The notes under the pieces: model-generated | Databases searched by the model: none | Told to the model about the DNA's origin: nothing | What the model saw: the letters and a program-made list of their open reading frames with translations, nothing else | Program-made: the position numbers and the translations under genes | From: Pseudomonas marginalis | GTDB taxonomy: Bacteria > Pseudomonadota > Gammaproteobacteria > Pseudomonadales > Pseudomonadaceae | NCBI RefSeq assembly: GCF_008692035.1 | Contig: NZ_VTFG01000001.1 | Coordinates: 2,294,001-2,358,000 of the forward strand | DNA: 64,000 bases | Reading direction: 5' to 3' | Shown here: positions 18,395 to 27,789 of the stretch, in pieces | How positions within the stretch are numbered: the stretch's first letter is position 1 | Layout: the number at the start of each line of letters is the position of its first letter

Positions 18395-18754
18395 TCAGAC
18401 TTTGTCGTCAAACAACAGGTTGCTTGCGCTGGAAAGGTTCTGTGCCAGCTTCAATGCCGTTTCCGACGGGATCTGGCGAATCACTTCACCACTGTCGGTG
18501 GCGATGACCTTGACCACCACACGGTGGGTGGAGTCATCAATGGAAAAGTCCAGTTTGCGCTGGGCCGCTTGTACGAATTCGCGAATATCAGTGACTGCTT
18601 TTTCCAGGTCGGCACGCTCAGGCTCTTTGCCTGTGGCCGGTGTTTCCTGGACTTTGGTGACGCTTTTGTCAGTTGCTGCTATCGGTGCAGGCGCGCTTTT
18701 AGGTGCAACCGGCGGATAAGACTGGTTCAGCTTTACACTCATGTCCATGTCCAA
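18395..18754 (-). CDS. flaG: FlaG-family flagellar protein
   Basis: This 119-aa protein belongs to the FlaG family, found between flagellin and fliD in polarly flagellated bacteria and linked to filament length. The conserved C-terminal core reads KLDFSIDDSTHRVVVKVI, then TGEVIRQIPSE-like residues (here SGEVIRQIPSETAL). A Pro/Ala/Lys-rich linker precedes it. GAGGAG lies 7 bases upstream of the start. Only 18 bp separate its start from the fliC terminator stem. Confidence 0.93.
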   Translation of the reverse strand: MDMDMSVKLNQSYPPVAPKSAPAPIAATDKSVTKVQETPATGKEPERADLEKAVTDIREFVQAAQRKLDFSIDDSTHRVVVKVIATDSGEVIRQIPSETALKLAQNLSSASNLLFDDKV

Positions 18755-18772
18755 TCTCCTCTAAACCGAAAA

Positions 18773-18804
18773 AACGGAAGGGCACGTAGACGCGCCCTTC
18801 CGTT
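18773..18804 (-). terminator. Rho-independent terminator of fliC
   Basis: An 11-bp perfect stem, AACGGAAGGGC (18773-18783) with GCCCTTCCGTT (18794-18804), encloses a 10-base loop. On the minus strand it ends in a short T run. It lies 18 bp after the fliC stop. Confidence 0.8.
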
Positions 18805-18822
18805 AGTTACCAAGCGCTGGAA

Positions 18823-20247
18823 TTACTGAAGCAGCTTCAGTACAGCGGATGGCAGCTGGTTAGCCTGCGACAGGATCGCGGTGGAGGCCGATTGCAGGGT
18901 TTGTTGCTTGGTCAGTTCGGCGGTTTCGGAAGCGAAGTCGACGTCCTGAACGGTGGAACGTGCAGCGGTGGAGTTCTTCTGAATGTTCTGCAGGTTGTCT
19001 GCAGTGGTAGTCAGACGGTTCTGAGTAGCACCCAGGCCCGAACGAACGCCGTCAATGGTGCCGATGGCCTTGTCGATAACAGCCAGCGCGTTTTGAGCGT
19101 TGGTAGCATCGGTCACGTCGGTGTTAGAGATAGTGGTCTTGGTCGACGAAACGGTAGCAGCCGAGAACAAGTCCGATACACCAGTACCAGCGTCGCTCAG
19201 GGAGTAGCCTTTAGCCGAATCCAGGGAAACCTGACCGGTCACAACGATTGCAGCAGCACCCAGAGCAGCCGGGGTGGCGAATGCGCCAGCGCCGTCTTTA
19301 GCGCCAACCAGGATGTTGGTCTGGGCGTTGGCATCAGCACCCGAGAACGACAGGTTTTCGCCGGAGTCCGACTTAACCGACAGGGTTTTGTTGGATTCGT
19401 CGTAGTTAACGCTGATGCCCAGTTTGGCAGCGTTCGATTTCAGCTGGTCAGCCAGGCCGGCCAGGTCCTTCACGCCGACGAAATCAACAGCATTACCGCT
19501 ACCTACAGCCAGTTTGAAGTTCGACGGAGTGGCAGCGCCTACTTCCAGTTTGACTTCAGTGCTGGCGGTAGCGGTCAGGCCACCGATCGAACCGTTCAGG
19601 CCCGCAGCGATGTCTTTAGCCGAAGCGCCTGCAGCGTAAGTTACGGTTTTGGTCTGACCGTTGCCGGTAACAGTGATGTCGCCGCCAGCCAGGCCAGTTG
19701 CGCTAGGCACGATGGCCTTGGTTTTGATCTGCTGCGAACCAATGTTGTTGGCTGCAACGTTTTCCAGGCTCAGGTTGATGGTTTCGTTAGCGTTAGCGCC
19801 AACCTGGATGGCTTTGGTACCGTACGAACCGTCCAGCAGCTTCTGGCCACCGAAAGTAGTGGTTTGCGAGATACGGGTCAGTTCCGAAGTCAGGGCCTGG
19901 TATTCGTCGTTGTTCGACTTACGGTCGTCAGCGCTGAGGGAGCCAGTCGCGGAAGACAGAGCCAGGGTACGCATTTTTTGCAGGATGTCGGTCGAAGCCT
20001 GCATCGCGCCTTCAGCGGTCTGAGCGATGGAGATACCGTCGTTCACGTTTTTTACTGCTTGGCCCAGGCCGTTGATTTGGCTGGTCAGGCGGTTAGCGAT
20101 CTGCAGGCCGGCTGCGTCGTCTTTAGCGCTGTTGATACGCAGGCCGGAAGACAGGCGCTGCATGGAGGTGGCCAGGGCGCCGCCGGCTTTGTTCAGGTTG
20201 CCCTGAGTAGTGATCGAAGCAATGTTGGTGTTTACTGTTAAAGCCAT
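18823..20247 (-). CDS. fliC: Flagellin FliC
   Basis: This 474-aa filament protein has the conserved flagellin N-terminus (MALTVNTNIASITTQGNLNK, residues 1-20) and C-terminus ending SQANQLPSAVLKLLQ. The variable surface domain of about residues 170-370 is rich in Ala, Gly, Thr and Ser. I start at 20247. A longer open frame reaches 20568, but the extra 107 residues cross the promoter and read as non-coding. A sigma-28 promoter lies 80-107 bp upstream. Codon use is uniform, with few rare codons, as expected for an abundant protein. Confidence 0.98.
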   Translation of the reverse strand: MALTVNTNIASITTQGNLNKAGGALATSMQRLSSGLRINSAKDDAAGLQIANRLTSQINGLGQAVKNVNDGISIAQTAEGAMQASTDILQKMRTLALSSATGSLSADDRKSNNDEYQALTSELTRISQTTTFGGQKLLDGSYGTKAIQVGANANETINLSLENVAANNIGSQQIKTKAIVPSATGLAGGDITVTGNGQTKTVTYAAGASAKDIAAGLNGSIGGLTATASTEVKLEVGAATPSNFKLAVGSGNAVDFVGVKDLAGLADQLKSNAAKLGISVNYDESNKTLSVKSDSGENLSFSGADANAQTNILVGAKDGAGAFATPAALGAAAIVVTGQVSLDSAKGYSLSDAGTGVSDLFSAATVSSTKTTISNTDVTDATNAQNALAVIDKAIGTIDGVRSGLGATQNRLTTTADNLQNIQKNSTAARSTVQDVDFASETAELTKQQTLQSASTAILSQANQLPSAVLKLLQ

Positions 20248-20326
20248 GACGAAATCCTCGTTGGATGGATACTGCGGCTTCCGGCCCTGGCAACCGCCGG
20301 GTGTGGCCTGAGAACCTACGTAATAG

Positions 20327-20353
20327 TTATCGTCGTGGTAGCCGGTTGCTTGA
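20327..20353 (-). promoter_or_regulatory. Sigma-28 (FliA) promoter of fliC
   Basis: The minus strand reads TCAAGCAA, an 11-base spacer, then GACGATAA. This matches the TAAAGTTT-N11-GCCGATAA flagellin consensus at most positions. It lies 80-107 bp upstream of the fliC start. Confidence 0.85.
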
Positions 20354-20455
20354 GGATTTTTTTTGATTTTTTTAATGGCGCCGTGCCACCCCTTGTAATT
20401 CAAGGGCTTACGACGGCCAAAAACCCATATTTCATTGGGTTTTCTGGCGCCAAAT

Positions 20456-20490
20456 AAAAAACGCCGATGCTCTTTCGAGCATCGGCGTTT
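20456..20490 (-). terminator. Rho-independent terminator of the ketoacyl synthase gene
   Basis: A perfect 14-bp stem, AAACGCCGATGCTC (20459-20472) with GAGCATCGGCGTTT (20477-20490), has a 4-base loop. On the minus strand it is followed by TTTTTATTT. It lies 31 bp after the gene's stop and isolates fliC from it. Confidence 0.9.
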
Positions 20491-20521
20491 GCTTTTACGC
20501 AGAAAGCAGTCTATCGAAGCG

Positions 20522-21451
20522 TCACGGACGATAGAGAATCGCCGATCCCCACGACAGGCCCACACCAAAACCGCTGATTGCCACGCGCTTCCAGGTGGCG
20601 TCCATCACATGCTTTTCCAGCAGCAACGGAATGCTCGACGACACGGTGTTGCCGGTCTCGACCATGTCCTTGATGAACTTCTCCACCGGCGCGTCTTCGA
20701 AACGCCGGGCCACGGCGTCGACAATCGCCGCACTGCCCTGGTGAATGCAGAACGCATCGATGTCATCGGCCGCAAGGTCCGACTCGTCGAGCAGCTCGTG
20801 CAAATGCGCCGGCACCTTGAGCAAGGCGAAGTTGAACACCTGGCGGCCATTCATGAAGAACACGCCATCGCTGACCTTGAGATGCGGTGCGCCGGAACCG
20901 TCGGTACCGAACTTGGACTTGCCCAGCAACCACGGCGCGTCTTCGCCCATCCAGGTGGCGGTGGCGGCATCGCCGAACAGCATGGTGGTGTTGCGGTCTT
21001 CCGGGTCGACGATCTTCGAATACGGGTCGGCGGTGACCAACAGGCCGTTTTTCAGGCCGGTGGCTTCCATGAAGCCCTTCATCGCGTAGATGCCGTAGAC
21101 GTAGCCGGAGCAGCCCAGGGAAATATCAAACGCCGCCACGTGGGTGGGCAGGCCGAGTTTGTCCTGGACGATCGCGGCCGTGTGGGGCAAACCCTCTTCA
21201 TCGCCGTTCTGGGTGACGACGATCAGGGCATCGATGGACTCGCGCTTCAAATCCGGGTTGTTGGCAAACAAAGCGTTGACCGCCTCGACACACAGGTCGG
21301 AGGTTTCCTGCGCGGCTTCCTTGCGCGGCAGGAACGCCGAACCGATCTTGCCGATGATGAATTCTTCATCCTTGGCGAACTTGGCACCCTGGGCGTAGTT
21401 ATCGATCCCGTCTGCCGGCACGTAACTGGCGATGCTTTTTATGCCAATCAT
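20522..21451 (-). CDS. 3-oxoacyl-ACP synthase III-family protein of the flagellar locus
   Basis: This 309-aa thiolase-fold enzyme is of the KAS III type. The catalytic triad is present: Cys114 in SLGCSGYVYG, His237 in CIHQGSAAI and Asn268 in TGNTVSSS. It would condense a short acyl-CoA with malonyl-ACP. It sits between flgL and fliC. In P. syringae the equivalent orf3 is part of the flagellin glycosylation island with fgt1 and fgt2, but no glycosyltransferase is present here. A role in making an acyl group for a flagellin sugar is inference. FabH of general fatty-acid synthesis is less likely given the location. Confidence 0.85.
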   Translation of the reverse strand: MIGIKSIASYVPADGIDNYAQGAKFAKDEEFIIGKIGSAFLPRKEAAQETSDLCVEAVNALFANNPDLKRESIDALIVVTQNGDEEGLPHTAAIVQDKLGLPTHVAAFDISLGCSGYVYGIYAMKGFMEATGLKNGLLVTADPYSKIVDPEDRNTTMLFGDAATATWMGEDAPWLLGKSKFGTDGSGAPHLKVSDGVFFMNGRQVFNFALLKVPAHLHELLDESDLAADDIDAFCIHQGSAAIVDAVARRFEDAPVEKFIKDMVETGNTVSSSIPLLLEKHVMDATWKRVAISGFGVGLSWGSAILYRP

Positions 21452-21680
21452 TGTGGCTTCCCAATACTAAATAGCTGGAGAACACCCCAGACGTGGCCTG
21501 GAGTGCTGACAATAAAGGGGATAACCCCATAAAAATCTCGCTGAAAGCCGCCCCGCAAGGACCCTGTGACGACTTATCCTTTTCACACGATACAGTGAAG
21601 ATGCGCTTTATGACTCACAGGTCACTCAATTGTGTGTGCTTTGTGCAAAACCTTCAAACAATTAAGTCCCAGAAACGGCA

Positions 21681-21710
21681 GCGGCCCGCCCTGTTTCCAG
21701 AGCGGGCCGC
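21681..21710 (-). terminator. Probable terminator of the flgF-flgL operon
   Basis: A 13-bp stem, 21681-21693 with 21698-21710, has one mismatch, a GC-rich arm GCGGCCCGC and a 4-base loop. It lies 16 bp after the flgL stop. The following T content is modest, so termination may be incomplete. Confidence 0.65.
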
Positions 21711-21725
21711 TTGACTTGACGCCAC

Positions 21726-23327
21726 TTACATCTTGTTGAACAGGCTCAACTGCGAGACTTTCACGAAAGCCAGCTGCGAGGCCTCCAGCATGGTTTGCTG
21801 CAGGGTCAGGTTGATCGCTGCCTCGCCCATGTCAATGTTGGCCAGGTCACTCATCGTGGTCTTGTTGGCCAGGCCGACACTGGTGTTTTCACTGGACTGC
21901 ACCGTGAGTGCATTCTGTCGCGCACCGATGGAGCCACGCACGTTGTCCACCTGGTCGGCCGAGTTGGTCAGGTTACTGACCGCGGCGTTCAGGGCGTCCT
22001 GAAGCTTGACCCGCGCACCGGGAATACCATCCGCCGGCTGTTCCAGGGCCTGGCGCAGCTGGCTCAGGGTGTCGAGGGCATTCTGGGTTTTCTGGGTGGT
22101 GTTGCCGACCGAAAACTGATCGCCGGTGTTCGGCGTACCGCTCAACTCGAAGGTGACACCCGCGGCGGTGATCGTGTCCTTGGCTGGCGGCGTACCGCTG
22201 ACGATCACGCCATTATCGACAATCGGCTTGCTGTCGGGGGTATACGGCTGGGCATACACCTTATAAGCAGTCGGGTCGACATCGTCGAACTTGATCAGTA
22301 CGCCGCTGTTGGGAAACGTACTGGAGTAGTCGGCTGCACTGCTGACGCGGGCATTGGTCAGTTGCGCCGCCGAAGTGTTGCTTGCGGTGCGAGAGACATT
22401 GAACGCGTCCGGCTTGGCGGCCAGGGTGAACTCACGCCCTGCGACCAACGCATCGGCATCCGGCCCGGTGGCCACGCCGGTGAGGTCCGCGGTGATATCG
22501 AATTTGACCCCGCGTACATTGATACTGGCACTGCCTTCCTTGGTGGAGTCGAACGTACCATTACCTGGAAGCTGCGAAGTAATGTCGTTGTTGTCCTTGT
22601 CGGTCACAACGTACTGCGTGCTACTGGTAAAGGTCACCTTATAGGGCTGGCCGTCGGCAAACTGCTTGGTGTAATCGATGCCCGACGTTACCAGGCCTGC
22701 CGAGATCGCGACCTTGTGGTCATCCACCGTTGCGGGCGTCGTGTAGGTGGCTTGGGTGCGGCTGGTGTTGACCGCGCCTTCCAGGATGGTCTTGCCCGTA
22801 TCGCTGGTGCGCACCTTCAGCGTCTCGGAAACCTGCAGGCTCAGCTCGTTTTCGTCGCCTTGATAGCTATAAGTACCATCATTGTTGCGCGAATACGGCG
22901 GCGTATCGGTCTTGGAACCGGAGAACAGATAGTTGCCCGCCGCATCCTTGCTGTTAAGCAAACCCAACAGCTGGTTTTCAAGCGCGCCCACCTCGACCGA
23001 GATGGACTTGCGGTCAGCATCACTGGTCACGCCACCCGCACGCAGCGCCAACTGGCTGCCGGCCTGGATCGTTGTATTGATCGCCTCCAGCACGCTTTCT
23101 TCGTTCGTCAGGGTATTTTGAATGCTGGTGATATTGCCGCTGTACTGGGCCAGCATGTCTTTTTGCTGTTGCAGCATCAGCAAGCGCTGGGCGGCAACCG
23201 GATCATCCGAAGCGGTCTGTACACGCACGCCGGAGCTCGCCTGTTCCTGGGCCTTCACAACGCTGGAATAGTTGTTCTGATACTTGACGGCACTGGTGTC
23301 GTAATACTGCTGTGTAGAAATGCGCAT
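21726..23327 (-). CDS. flgL: Hook-filament junction protein FlgL (HAP3)
   Basis: This 533-aa protein connects the hook-associated FlgK to the filament. The flagellin-like N-terminus (MRISTQQYYDTSAVKYQNNY) and C-terminus (EAINLTLQQTMLEASQLAFVKVSQLSLFNKM, in the last 35 residues) are conserved. The central part, about residues 150-430, is long and rich in Thr, Asp and Val. At 533 aa it is well above enteric FlgL (about 317). It starts 14 bases after flgK. Confidence 0.95.
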   Translation of the reverse strand: MRISTQQYYDTSAVKYQNNYSSVVKAQEQASSGVRVQTASDDPVAAQRLLMLQQQKDMLAQYSGNITSIQNTLTNEESVLEAINTTIQAGSQLALRAGGVTSDADRKSISVEVGALENQLLGLLNSKDAAGNYLFSGSKTDTPPYSRNNDGTYSYQGDENELSLQVSETLKVRTSDTGKTILEGAVNTSRTQATYTTPATVDDHKVAISAGLVTSGIDYTKQFADGQPYKVTFTSSTQYVVTDKDNNDITSQLPGNGTFDSTKEGSASINVRGVKFDITADLTGVATGPDADALVAGREFTLAAKPDAFNVSRTASNTSAAQLTNARVSSAADYSSTFPNSGVLIKFDDVDPTAYKVYAQPYTPDSKPIVDNGVIVSGTPPAKDTITAAGVTFELSGTPNTGDQFSVGNTTQKTQNALDTLSQLRQALEQPADGIPGARVKLQDALNAAVSNLTNSADQVDNVRGSIGARQNALTVQSSENTSVGLANKTTMSDLANIDMGEAAINLTLQQTMLEASQLAFVKVSQLSLFNKM

Positions 23328-23341
23328 CGTCCCAGACTCCC

Positions 23342-25390
23342 TTAAAGACTATTGATCAGCGTGCTGAAGGTTTCTTGCGCAGCCTTGATGATCTGCGACG
23401 ACGCCGTGTAGTACTGCTGGAACTTGATCATGTCGCCCGCCTCTTCATCCAGGTTCACCTGGGATACGGAATTGCGCGCGTTCTTGTTGGCGGCCAGCAG
23501 CGCACCGGTAGCGGTGTTGTCAGTGCCGGCCGAAGCGGCCTTGGCGCCGACGGTGGAGACCAGCTTGCTGTTGGCGCCCACCAGGCTGGTGCCGCCGCTG
23601 CCATCGGCCGCCAGGCCCACGGTTGCCTTGGTCTGCAGGTCGAGCAGTGCCTGGGCGTTGCGATTGTCGGACTTGCCGGTGGCATTGAACGAGAACGAGG
23701 TGCCGTCGCCGTTGGCCGGCGAACCGCCCACCGTGGTGTCGAAACTGAAGCTCTTGGCTGGCGACACCAAGGCACCGCTGGCATCACGCATCGGCACGCT
23801 GATGCTGATCTTATTGGCCTGTCCCGGAATGATGGTGCCGGAACCGATGGGATCGCCCTGGGCGTTACTCAGCGTATAAGGCTGGGTGCCATCGGCCGCC
23901 GGTTTACCGAAAACCATCTTCACCGGCATCGAGTATTCGATGCCGGTACGCAGTTGTGCCGTATCGGCACCACCCTGTATGTCCAGGGGCACGGTGAGCG
24001 TCGGCGGCGTGAAGGTGCCGGTGCCCTGGTTGGTCTTGCTGGCCTCGCCCTGCAACGGCGCGGCAAAGGCAATCTTGCTGGGGTCGCTGAGGACCGTGCC
24101 GATTTCCTTGGCGCCGTTGGCGGTGGGGCTGACCTTGAAGCTGTCACCGGCCTGCACCGTACCGCTCTTGACCGCCAGGGTGAACCCATCGATGACCGGA
24201 GGCGGCGTGGCACTGAGGTCATAGGTGCCCATGGCCTTGCCGTCGGAACGCAGTACCGTTATCTTGTTGAGGTCGGTGCCGTCGTTGAAGCTGACCTTGT
24301 AATCGAAGTTGGTCAGCTGAGTGGTGTCCTTGATCGTCACGCCCAGGGCGCCGTCGCCCAGGTTGCCTTGGGCAGCCAGGCTACGCAGGGCAACCGAGGC
24401 TGCGTTATTGATGTCGGTGAACATCGAGGCGCCGAACTCGCCATTGAGGTCCAGGCCCTGGCCCAACTGGCTGTTGACCGTATCGGCGGTGGCAATCGCG
24501 ATGCGCCCCAGGTCATTGATCGCAGGAATCAACGCGTCGCTGCGATAGCGCAACAGGCCGCCGATGCTGCCGCCGCTGATCACGTTGCCCAGATCCATCG
24601 TCGTACCGCCGGCCGCATTGAGCTGGATCGTGTACTGGCTGGTGTCGCTCTTGCTCGGTACGGCGGAAATGGTATTGGACTTATCACCCAGCACCAGGGA
24701 TTGGCCGCTACCGGTGCTGACGCTGAACACACCGTTCTTCTCAGTGGCGGTCACACCGATCAGCTCATTGAGCGAACGCACGGCTTCGGCGCGGGAGTCC
24801 AGCAGGTTGGCCGGGGTGGTGTTCGAAGAACCCTGCACCTGGGCGATCTGCTTGTTGAGAGAGGCAATCGACGAAGTCAGTTGGTTGACCTGATCGCTCA
24901 TCGAGGACAACTGGCTGTTAATGGTCTCTTTCTGCTGGCTCAACTGGCTGGAAATGGAGTTGAACCGGTTGCTCAGCGTCTGGGCGTTCGTGAGCAGGAT
25001 CTGGCGGGCCGAGGTATCGTTGGGGTTCGCCGAGGCGGTCTGCACAGCAGCGAAGAACGAACTGAGTACCGCCGACATGCCGGTGGTCTTGTCCGACAGG
25101 GTCTTGTCGACGGCACTGACTTGATCCAGGTAAGCCTTGGCATCGCTGTTGAGCGAGGTGCTGTTCTGGTAGGCGGTGTCCAGGTATTCGTTGTACACCC
25201 GGCGCACGTCGGCCAGGGTGGTACCGCTGCCGATGAACACGCCGCCATACTGGTTCGACGCATTTGCGCTCTGGGTGGTCTGCTGACGCGAATAACCCGC
25301 GGTATTGGCGTTGGCGATGTTGTTACTCAAGACCGACAACGATCCTTGAGCGGCGTTAAGCCCCGACATCCCGATATTGAGCAAACTCAT
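23342..25390 (-). CDS. flgK: Hook-filament junction protein FlgK (HAP1)
   Basis: This 682-aa protein is the first hook-filament junction protein. The N-terminus MSLLNIGMSGLNAAQGSLSV and the rod/hook motif SNNIANANTAGYSRQ are typical. The C-terminus keeps EEAGDMIKFQQYYTASSQII, near the end. The length fits Pseudomonas FlgK. It follows flgJ after 10 bases and precedes flgL. Confidence 0.96.
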   Translation of the reverse strand: MSLLNIGMSGLNAAQGSLSVLSNNIANANTAGYSRQQTTQSANASNQYGGVFIGSGTTLADVRRVYNEYLDTAYQNSTSLNSDAKAYLDQVSAVDKTLSDKTTGMSAVLSSFFAAVQTASANPNDTSARQILLTNAQTLSNRFNSISSQLSQQKETINSQLSSMSDQVNQLTSSIASLNKQIAQVQGSSNTTPANLLDSRAEAVRSLNELIGVTATEKNGVFSVSTGSGQSLVLGDKSNTISAVPSKSDTSQYTIQLNAAGGTTMDLGNVISGGSIGGLLRYRSDALIPAINDLGRIAIATADTVNSQLGQGLDLNGEFGASMFTDINNAASVALRSLAAQGNLGDGALGVTIKDTTQLTNFDYKVSFNDGTDLNKITVLRSDGKAMGTYDLSATPPPVIDGFTLAVKSGTVQAGDSFKVSPTANGAKEIGTVLSDPSKIAFAAPLQGEASKTNQGTGTFTPPTLTVPLDIQGGADTAQLRTGIEYSMPVKMVFGKPAADGTQPYTLSNAQGDPIGSGTIIPGQANKISISVPMRDASGALVSPAKSFSFDTTVGGSPANGDGTSFSFNATGKSDNRNAQALLDLQTKATVGLAADGSGGTSLVGANSKLVSTVGAKAASAGTDNTATGALLAANKNARNSVSQVNLDEEAGDMIKFQQYYTASSQIIKAAQETFSTLINSL

Positions 25391-25400
25391 GGTTCAGACC

Positions 25401-26669
25401 TTATAAATGAGTGGTCGCGCCCGCGGCAGCGTAATTCTGGTAACTGTTCATGGTTTTTGCGATCTGCGAAATCTTGCTGGCGTAGGCCGGGTCCGTGGCG
25501 TACCCGGCTTTTTGCAACTCGCGTACAAACTGTTCGGGGTTATCGGCCGATTTCACCACTTCTTTATAGCGATCATTGCTTTGCAGCAATGTCACGAGGT
25601 CATGGAAGCTGTCCTGGTAAGAATCGTAGGACCGGAACTGCGCCGTTTCCTTGACCATCGCCCCATCACGAAACTCGCTGGTGATTGCACGGGCCTGGCC
25701 GCCCTGCCAGCTCTGGCCGGCCTTGATGCCGAACAGGTTGTGGCTGCTGCTGCCATCTTCGGCGCGCATCACCGACTTGCCCCAACCGGTTTCCAGGGCG
25801 GCCTGGGCCACCAGGTACTTCGGATCGACGCCGATACGCGCGGCCGCCGCCTTGGCCATCGGCAACATGGTCGCGACAAACTCATCCTGGGAGCTGAACG
25901 CCTTCTTCACCGGTGCCAATGGCGGCTGGGCCACGGCGCGGCCGTAGACCTGCATGCGCCCGCTCGGCACGGCAAACGTGCGCGCGGTGCTGTTGACCAC
26001 ATTGTCGGCGGCCGCGCTGTTACGCAGCGGCGCCGCCTGGGCAACGGTGGTGGTGTCGGTGCTCGGCACGATACCGGCGAGCAGGCGATCGGTCAGCTTG
26101 CTCGGCAAGGCGATACGGCGCTGGTTCATCAGTGCGATGTCGTTGCTGTGGGCCGCTGCAGCGCCCGCCTGGGGCTCCGCCACGCGATAGGCCCACAGTG
26201 GACGCTGGCCATTGGAACGCCCCAGTGGGCCCTCGGCCTGGGTGCCGGCGGCAATTTGCGTCGGCACATCGACTTTCTTGACCGCCTCGGCCGCCGCCGG
26301 GCCCTGCAAGGTGGCCGCCTGGGCGTCCACCGGCTTGTTCTTCTGCATCTGGCGCATCAGCACATCGGCCAGGCCGATGCCGCCGCCTTCGCGGGACATG
26401 GAAACCGCCAGTTGCTGGTCGTACATTTCCTGGTACTGCTTGGCGGCCGGGGTGTTCATCGGGTTGTCCTTGCCCAGGGCCTCGGTGGCCGAGCGCATGG
26501 ACTTGAGCATCTCGCTCAAGAACAGCGACTCGAATTCCTGCGCCACCTTGCGCATGTTGCCTTCGCTGTTCTTGTCGCCGACCTTCAGTTGGTTCAGGCG
26601 ATTCAAGTCGGAATACGAACCCGAATCCGCCGTGCTGGTCAGGCCGCTGTTACGCATGTCCATGGCCAT
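25401..26669 (-). CDS. flgJ: Flagellar rod assembly protein / peptidoglycan hydrolase FlgJ
   Basis: This 422-aa two-domain protein has an N-terminal rod-cap domain (about residues 40-110, FESLFLSEMLKSMR). A long Ala/Pro-rich linker leads to a C-terminal glucosaminidase domain (about 260-415). The latter has the ALETGWGKSVM motif with the catalytic glutamate and HNLFGIK. It opens a hole in peptidoglycan for the rod. It follows flgI after 4 bases. Confidence 0.96.
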   Translation of the reverse strand: MAMDMRNSGLTSTADSGSYSDLNRLNQLKVGDKNSEGNMRKVAQEFESLFLSEMLKSMRSATEALGKDNPMNTPAAKQYQEMYDQQLAVSMSREGGGIGLADVLMRQMQKNKPVDAQAATLQGPAAAEAVKKVDVPTQIAAGTQAEGPLGRSNGQRPLWAYRVAEPQAGAAAAHSNDIALMNQRRIALPSKLTDRLLAGIVPSTDTTTVAQAAPLRNSAAADNVVNSTARTFAVPSGRMQVYGRAVAQPPLAPVKKAFSSQDEFVATMLPMAKAAAARIGVDPKYLVAQAALETGWGKSVMRAEDGSSSHNLFGIKAGQSWQGGQARAITSEFRDGAMVKETAQFRSYDSYQDSFHDLVTLLQSNDRYKEVVKSADNPEQFVRELQKAGYATDPAYASKISQIAKTMNSYQNYAAAGATTHL

Positions 26670-26673
26670 GGCC

Positions 26674-27780
26674 TTAAATCACGATCAGGTCGGCTTGCAA
26701 CGCGCCGGCCTGCTTCAACGCTTCGAGGATCGCCATCAAGTCGCCTGGCGCTGCGCCCACCTGGTTCACCGCACGTACAATCTCATCCAGGGTCGTGCCC
26801 GGGCCGAACTTGAACATTGGCTTGGCTTCTTGCTGGGCATTCACTCGCGAGCGTGGCACCACCGCCGTCTGGCCATTGGACAACGGCCCAGGCTGGCTGA
26901 CGATCGGGTCTTCGGTGATGGTCACGGTCAGGCTGCCGTGGGTCACCGCCGCCGGCGAGACCTTGACGTTCTGGCCGATCACGATGGTACCGGTACGCGA
27001 ATTGATGATGACCTTGGCCACCGCCTGGCCCGGATCGACCTCCAGGTTTTCCAGGATCGACAGGTAGTCCACGCGCTGGCTGGGGTCCAGCGGCGCGGTG
27101 ACGCGGATCGAGCCGCCGTCGATGGCCTGGGCCACGCCAGGGCCGAGCATGTCGTTGATCTTGTCGACTACACGCTTGGCGGTGGTGAAGTCCGAACGGT
27201 TGAGGTTCAAGGTCAGGCTGTTGCCCTGGTTGAAACCGCTCGGCACCGTACGTTCAACCGTAGCGCCACCCGGGATACGCCCGGCCGACGGCACGTTGAC
27301 GGTGATCTTCGAACCGTCGCGACCTTCAGCATCAAACCCGCCCACCACCAGGTTGCCCTGGGCGATGGCGTAGACGTTGCCGTCGATACCTTTCAGCGGG
27401 GTCATCAGCAGGGTGCCGCCCCGCAGGCTTTTGGAGTTACCGATGGACGACACGGTGATGTCGACCACCTGGCCCGGCTTGGAAAACGCCGGCAAGTCGG
27501 CACTGATCGACACCGCCGCGACGTTCTTCAACTGCACGTTGCCCGAACCCGCCGGCACCTTGATGCCGAACTGCGACAGCATGTTGTTGAAGGTCTGCAG
27601 GGTGAACGGGGTCTGGGTGGTCTGGTCGCCCGTACCGTTGAGCCCCACCACTAGGCCGTAGCCGATCAACTGGTTGGAACGCACGCCAGAGATGCTGGCG
27701 ATGTCTTTCAGGCGTTCGGCCTGGGCGACTGCGCTCAGACTCAGCAGGAGTGCCGCCGCCATCAGCTGTTTGAGTTTCAA
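26674..27780 (-). CDS. flgI: Flagellar P-ring protein FlgI
   Basis: This 368-aa periplasmic protein forms the P ring around the rod. A signal peptide of about 20 residues ([18 protein letters not shown]) is followed by the conserved [17 protein letters not shown]. The start is not obvious. AGGTGG, overlapping the flgH stop, is 5 bases before a TTG codon at 27780, which gives the usual length. A GTG at 27789 adds 3 residues but sits inside that ribosome site. Confidence 0.95.
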   Translation of the reverse strand: MKLKQLMAAALLLSLSAVAQAERLKDIASISGVRSNQLIGYGLVVGLNGTGDQTTQTPFTLQTFNNMLSQFGIKVPAGSGNVQLKNVAAVSISADLPAFSKPGQVVDITVSSIGNSKSLRGGTLLMTPLKGIDGNVYAIAQGNLVVGGFDAEGRDGSKITVNVPSAGRIPGGATVERTVPSGFNQGNSLTLNLNRSDFTTAKRVVDKINDMLGPGVAQAIDGGSIRVTAPLDPSQRVDYLSILENLEVDPGQAVAKVIINSRTGTIVIGQNVKVSPAAVTHGSLTVTITEDPIVSQPGPLSNGQTAVVPRSRVNAQQEAKPMFKFGPGTTLDEIVRAVNQVGAAPGDLMAILEALKQAGALQADLIVI

Positions 27781-27789
27781 AGTGGCCAC

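Noticed and set aside
20248..20568. N-terminal extension of the flagellin reading frame
   Set aside because: It crosses the sigma-28 promoter and the terminator of the preceding gene, and the residues are unlike any flagellin; the family start is at 20247.
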